Assembly (NCBI GenBank): GCA_039917615.1
Contig: JBDSJD010000015.1
Location: forward strand, 1-64,000
DNA from: ZC4RG30 sp039917615
GTDB lineage: Bacteria > Pseudomonadota > Gammaproteobacteria > Steroidobacterales > Steroidobacteraceae
Length of the DNA: 64,000 bases
Direction of reading: 5' to 3'
Position numbers and translations under genes: made by a program. Each line of letters opens with the position of its first letter. Position 1 is the stretch's first letter. Below the pieces are notes generated by a model. It made no database searches and was not told the origin of the DNA. It saw only the letters and a list, made by a program, of their open reading frames with translations. Below, one piece after another: positions 61,793 through 64,000 of the stretch.

Positions 61793-64000
61793 ATGCACAT
61801 ACGGCTGAAGTTACTCGTCCTCGCGCCCATCGGGCTCGGCTCCCTCGCGTTGCTTTGGACGGCTAGCGCCGGACAGAGCGAGGCGTCCGACACCCCCGCC
61901 GCGGCCCAGTTCGATCCGAAGCAGCTCGCATCGGGCTTCGACTCTACCGTTCACCCTTTCATCAAGACCTACTGTGTCGAGTGCCACAGCGGCGAATTTC
62001 CGGAGGCGGAGCTGGACCTGAGCGCCGCCAGCCTCGCCTGGATCAAAAAAGATCCTGCCCGCTGGAGCCAGATCCTCGAACGCGTCGAGGCCGGCGAGAT
62101 GCCGCCGGCCGATGCCAAAACGCTCCCCACTGCGGTTCAGCGCGGCCCCACGGTGGCATGGCTTCACGGCATGCACGACTTCCAGATGCTGCGTACCGCC
62201 GGCGATCCCGGCACCGTGCTCGCGCGCCGCCTCAGCAATGCGGAATACGACTACACCGTCCGCGACCTCACCGGTATGGACATCCGCCCCACAAAGGAAT
62301 TTCCCGTCGATCCGGCCAACGCGGCTGGCTTCGACAACTCTGGTGAGTCCCTCGCGATGTCGCCCGCCCTCGTCCAGAAATACGTCGATGCCGCGCGCCA
62401 CGTCGCCGACCACCTCGTCTTCACACCCGCCGGCCTGAGATTCGCGCCCTATCCGATGACGACCCAGGTGGATCGCGACAGATACACGGTCAGCCGCATC
62501 GTCGATTTCTACAAGCGCCAGGGCGTCAGTATCGCGACTCAGTTCGACAACTACATGGCCCAGTCGCTCGACTACGCGGATTTCCTTGCTGCCGCGTGGC
62601 GCTTTCAAAATCGCGTCGCCCTGGGTCGCGGCAATGCAACGCTCACCGACTTCGCCAAGGACGCGAAGATAAGCCCGAAATACCTGACCACTCTCTGGAC
62701 GACCCTGACTACGCCCGACCGCGATGCCGGCCCGATCGCGGCCTTGCAAGCTCGCTGGAGAAATCTGCCCGCGCCCAGTGCAGGCAAGGAGCCTTCCGCC
62801 TTGCGCGACGGTTGCGTGGCGATACGCGACTTCATCCTGAACCTCCGGTCGCAGGTGCGGATGAAGTTTGAAAATGTCGTGCCGGGTGACCGCATCATCG
62901 CGTCCGGCTCCCAGCCGATGGTATTGTGGAAAGATCGCAAATTTGCCGAGAACCGCACGACCTATGCCGGCAATGCGCTGACCCTCAACCTCGCTACATT
63001 GATCGAGTCCGATCCTGCGTTGGCGATCCCCGCGACCGACATGGCCCGCGCCCGCTACGAGGAGTCGTTCAAGCGCTTCTGCGCAGTCTTCCCCGACGCG
63101 TTCTACGTGTCCGAACGCGCCCGCATGTTTCTTAACAACGCGAACGACATCGCCACAGACCTCCAGGGCCATCGCCTGTTGACCGCCGGCTTTCATAGCC
63201 AGATGGGTTACTTCCGTGACGACAAGCCGCTCTACGACCTGGTCCTCGACGAACAGCAGCGCCGCGAGCTTGACACTCTCTGGTGGGAGCTTGACTTCAT
63301 TGCGCAGGTACCGGCACGGCAGCTCAAGGAATTCATCTGGTTCGAGCGCGCCGAACCGCCGAGCGTAATGGTCGATCCGATTTTTGCATCGTTTCAGTCG
63401 GCGGATGATGACTTGCTTACGCCGGCGAAGCTGCAACGGCTTGCGCAGGTTTATTCCTCCCGTGCCGAAAATATGCGGTTGGCCGTTCCGCCCCGCCGCG
63501 AGGGTGGTGCCGATCCCGGCATTCCGTTGAACTTCCGCAGCAAGCCGCTGGCTCCGGGTGAAGCGGTGCCCGAAGGGTTCACGGAATTCAGGCTCAGCGA
63601 GACAGCAGCCCAGGCTGTCCGTGAATATTTCCCCGCGATGAATGCCCGCATTCGTGCGGTAGAGAAAGCACAACAGGCGGCGGAGCCGCTGCAGCTCAAG
63701 GCGCTGGTCGATTTCGCCGAGCGCGCCTACCGCCGCCCGCTCGCGCCCGCCGAGTCGAAAAGCCTGCTTGCGTTCTATCGCTCCCTGCGGGACGAGAAAC
63801 TCAGCCATGAAGACGCAATTCGCGACTGCGTCGTGAGCGTACTGATGTCGCCGGCGTTCAGTTACCGTTTCGATCTGCCGCGCAGCGGCGCCGGCAACTT
63901 GCAAGCCGGCACGCAGCCGCTCAACAACTACGAACTTGCCAACCGCCTGAGCTACTTCCTCTGGTCCAGCATGCCCGATGCCGAGCTGCTGGCCCGCGCC
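61793..64000 (+). CDS. Exported c-type haem protein with DUF1587/DUF1595/DUF1592 domains (3' end outside window)
   Basis: The 736 visible residues start with a signal peptide (MHIRLKLLVLAPIGLGSLAL). C61-V-E-C64-H65 is a c-type haem site (YCVECHSGEFPEAEL). LARRLSNAEYDYTVRDLTG (~140-160) is the DUF1587 element; DFAERAYRRPLAPAESKSL (~640) is the DUF1595-like element; NNYELANRLSYFLWSSMPD begins DUF1592, where the window ends. Such PSCyt/PSD proteins are numerous in Planctomycetes, Verrucomicrobia and Acidobacteria and scattered in some Gammaproteobacteria; the reaction is unknown, possibly oxidative attack on polysaccharides. Confidence 0.87.
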   Translation, partial: MHIRLKLLVLAPIGLGSLALLWTASAGQSEASDTPAAAQFDPKQLASGFDSTVHPFIKTYCVECHSGEFPEAELDLSAASLAWIKKDPARWSQILERVEAGEMPPADAKTLPTAVQRGPTVAWLHGMHDFQMLRTAGDPGTVLARRLSNAEYDYTVRDLTGMDIRPTKEFPVDPANAAGFDNSGESLAMSPALVQKYVDAARHVADHLVFTPAGLRFAPYPMTTQVDRDRYTVSRIVDFYKRQGVSIATQFDNYMAQSLDYADFLAAAWRFQNRVALGRGNATLTDFAKDAKISPKYLTTLWTTLTTPDRDAGPIAALQARWRNLPAPSAGKEPSALRDGCVAIRDFILNLRSQVRMKFENVVPGDRIIASGSQPMVLWKDRKFAENRTTYAGNALTLNLATLIESDPALAIPATDMARARYEESFKRFCAVFPDAFYVSERARMFLNNANDIATDLQGHRLLTAGFHSQMGYFRDDKPLYDLVLDEQQRRELDTLWWELDFIAQVPARQLKEFIWFERAEPPSVMVDPIFASFQSADDDLLTPAKLQRLAQVYSSRAENMRLAVPPRREGGADPGIPLNFRSKPLAPGEAVPEGFTEFRLSETAAQAVREYFPAMNARIRAVEKAQQAAEPLQLKALVDFAERAYRRPLAPAESKSLLAFYRSLRDEKLSHEDAIRDCVVSVLMSPAFSYRFDLPRSGAGNLQAGTQPLNNYELANRLSYFLWSSMPDAELLARA

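Noticed and set aside
61811..63904. A 697-codon open frame on the minus strand
   Set aside because: It is antisense to the haem/DUF1587 gene, which has a signal peptide, CxxCH and family motifs; the antisense product is Arg- and Gly-rich and shows no domain.

Overview
The window reads as chromosomal DNA of a GC-rich gammaproteobacterium. The core gene orders (proB-proA, moeA-moaA-moaC-mob-moaE, SAH riboswitch-ahcY, a ModF-like ATPase, outer-membrane TonB receptors) point to Gammaproteobacteria. A Steroidobacterales/Nevskiales-like host is my inference from gene flavour; there is no rRNA or marker to prove it. Two blocks look foreign to that background: the first 11 kb, and the Planctomycetes-type haem protein that runs off the right edge.

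Layout. 0.1-11.3 kb: carbohydrate block with an SASA-type acetylesterase, a ketopantoate-reductase-like enzyme, a tandem rhamnogalacturonan-acetylesterase-like protein, a Gfo/Idh/MocA dehydrogenase, a GH2 beta-galactosidase-like enzyme and a large TonB receptor. It lies between two copies of a ~75-bp structured repeat; a third copy sits at 61.7 kb. 11.5-18.1 kb: six-gene catabolic operon (carotenoid-cleavage-type dioxygenase, pirin, two SDRs, FMN hydroxyacid dehydrogenase, MmsA). 18.3-20.1 kb: short YidC-like insertase and a MoeB-rhodanese. 20.1-25.0 kb: SAM cycle (ferredoxin, adenosine-kinase-like PfkB, MetK, SAH riboswitch, AhcY, FolD). 25.0-28.9 kb: thiamine uptake operon under a TPP riboswitch (TonB receptor, YkoF/MTH1187 protein, PnuC-type transporter, kinase). 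28.9-33.5 kb: PhzF, gamma-carbonic anhydrase, a degenerate serine-hydrolase homologue, ModF-like ATPase, tRNA-Arg(TCG), a small exported protein. 33.5-37.6 kb: molybdenum cofactor operon including a MobA-MoaD fusion.

37.6-48.9 kb is an accessory segment built of small modules: YdeI/OmdA-like, an AbrB/VapC toxin-antitoxin pair, a PadR-controlled serine-hydrolase operon, TraB/GumN, GlxA-type regulator with rhodanese, a frameshifted acetyltransferase, an orphan MazF, a transposase remnant, and BlaI/BlaR1. Degenerate copies of a short palindromic repeat (core GCGGTC...GACCGC), all in the same orientation, sit between these modules. 48.9-61.5 kb returns to ordinary genes: proBA, HtpX, a fatty-acid desaturase, cyclopropane synthase, an FAD-linked dehydrogenase, two exported proteins, an alpha/beta hydrolase and an MFS transporter. 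From 61.8 kb an exported c-type-haem DUF1587/1592 protein leaves the window.

The best-supported regulatory elements are the two riboswitches, the sigma70-like promoter placed exactly before the TPP aptamer, the palindromic operator over the -10 box of the toxin-antitoxin pair, the paired PadR boxes, and the BlaI-type dyads. I found no single dramatic new system. The most unusual structure is the pattern of two unrelated repeat families that bracket accessory modules.
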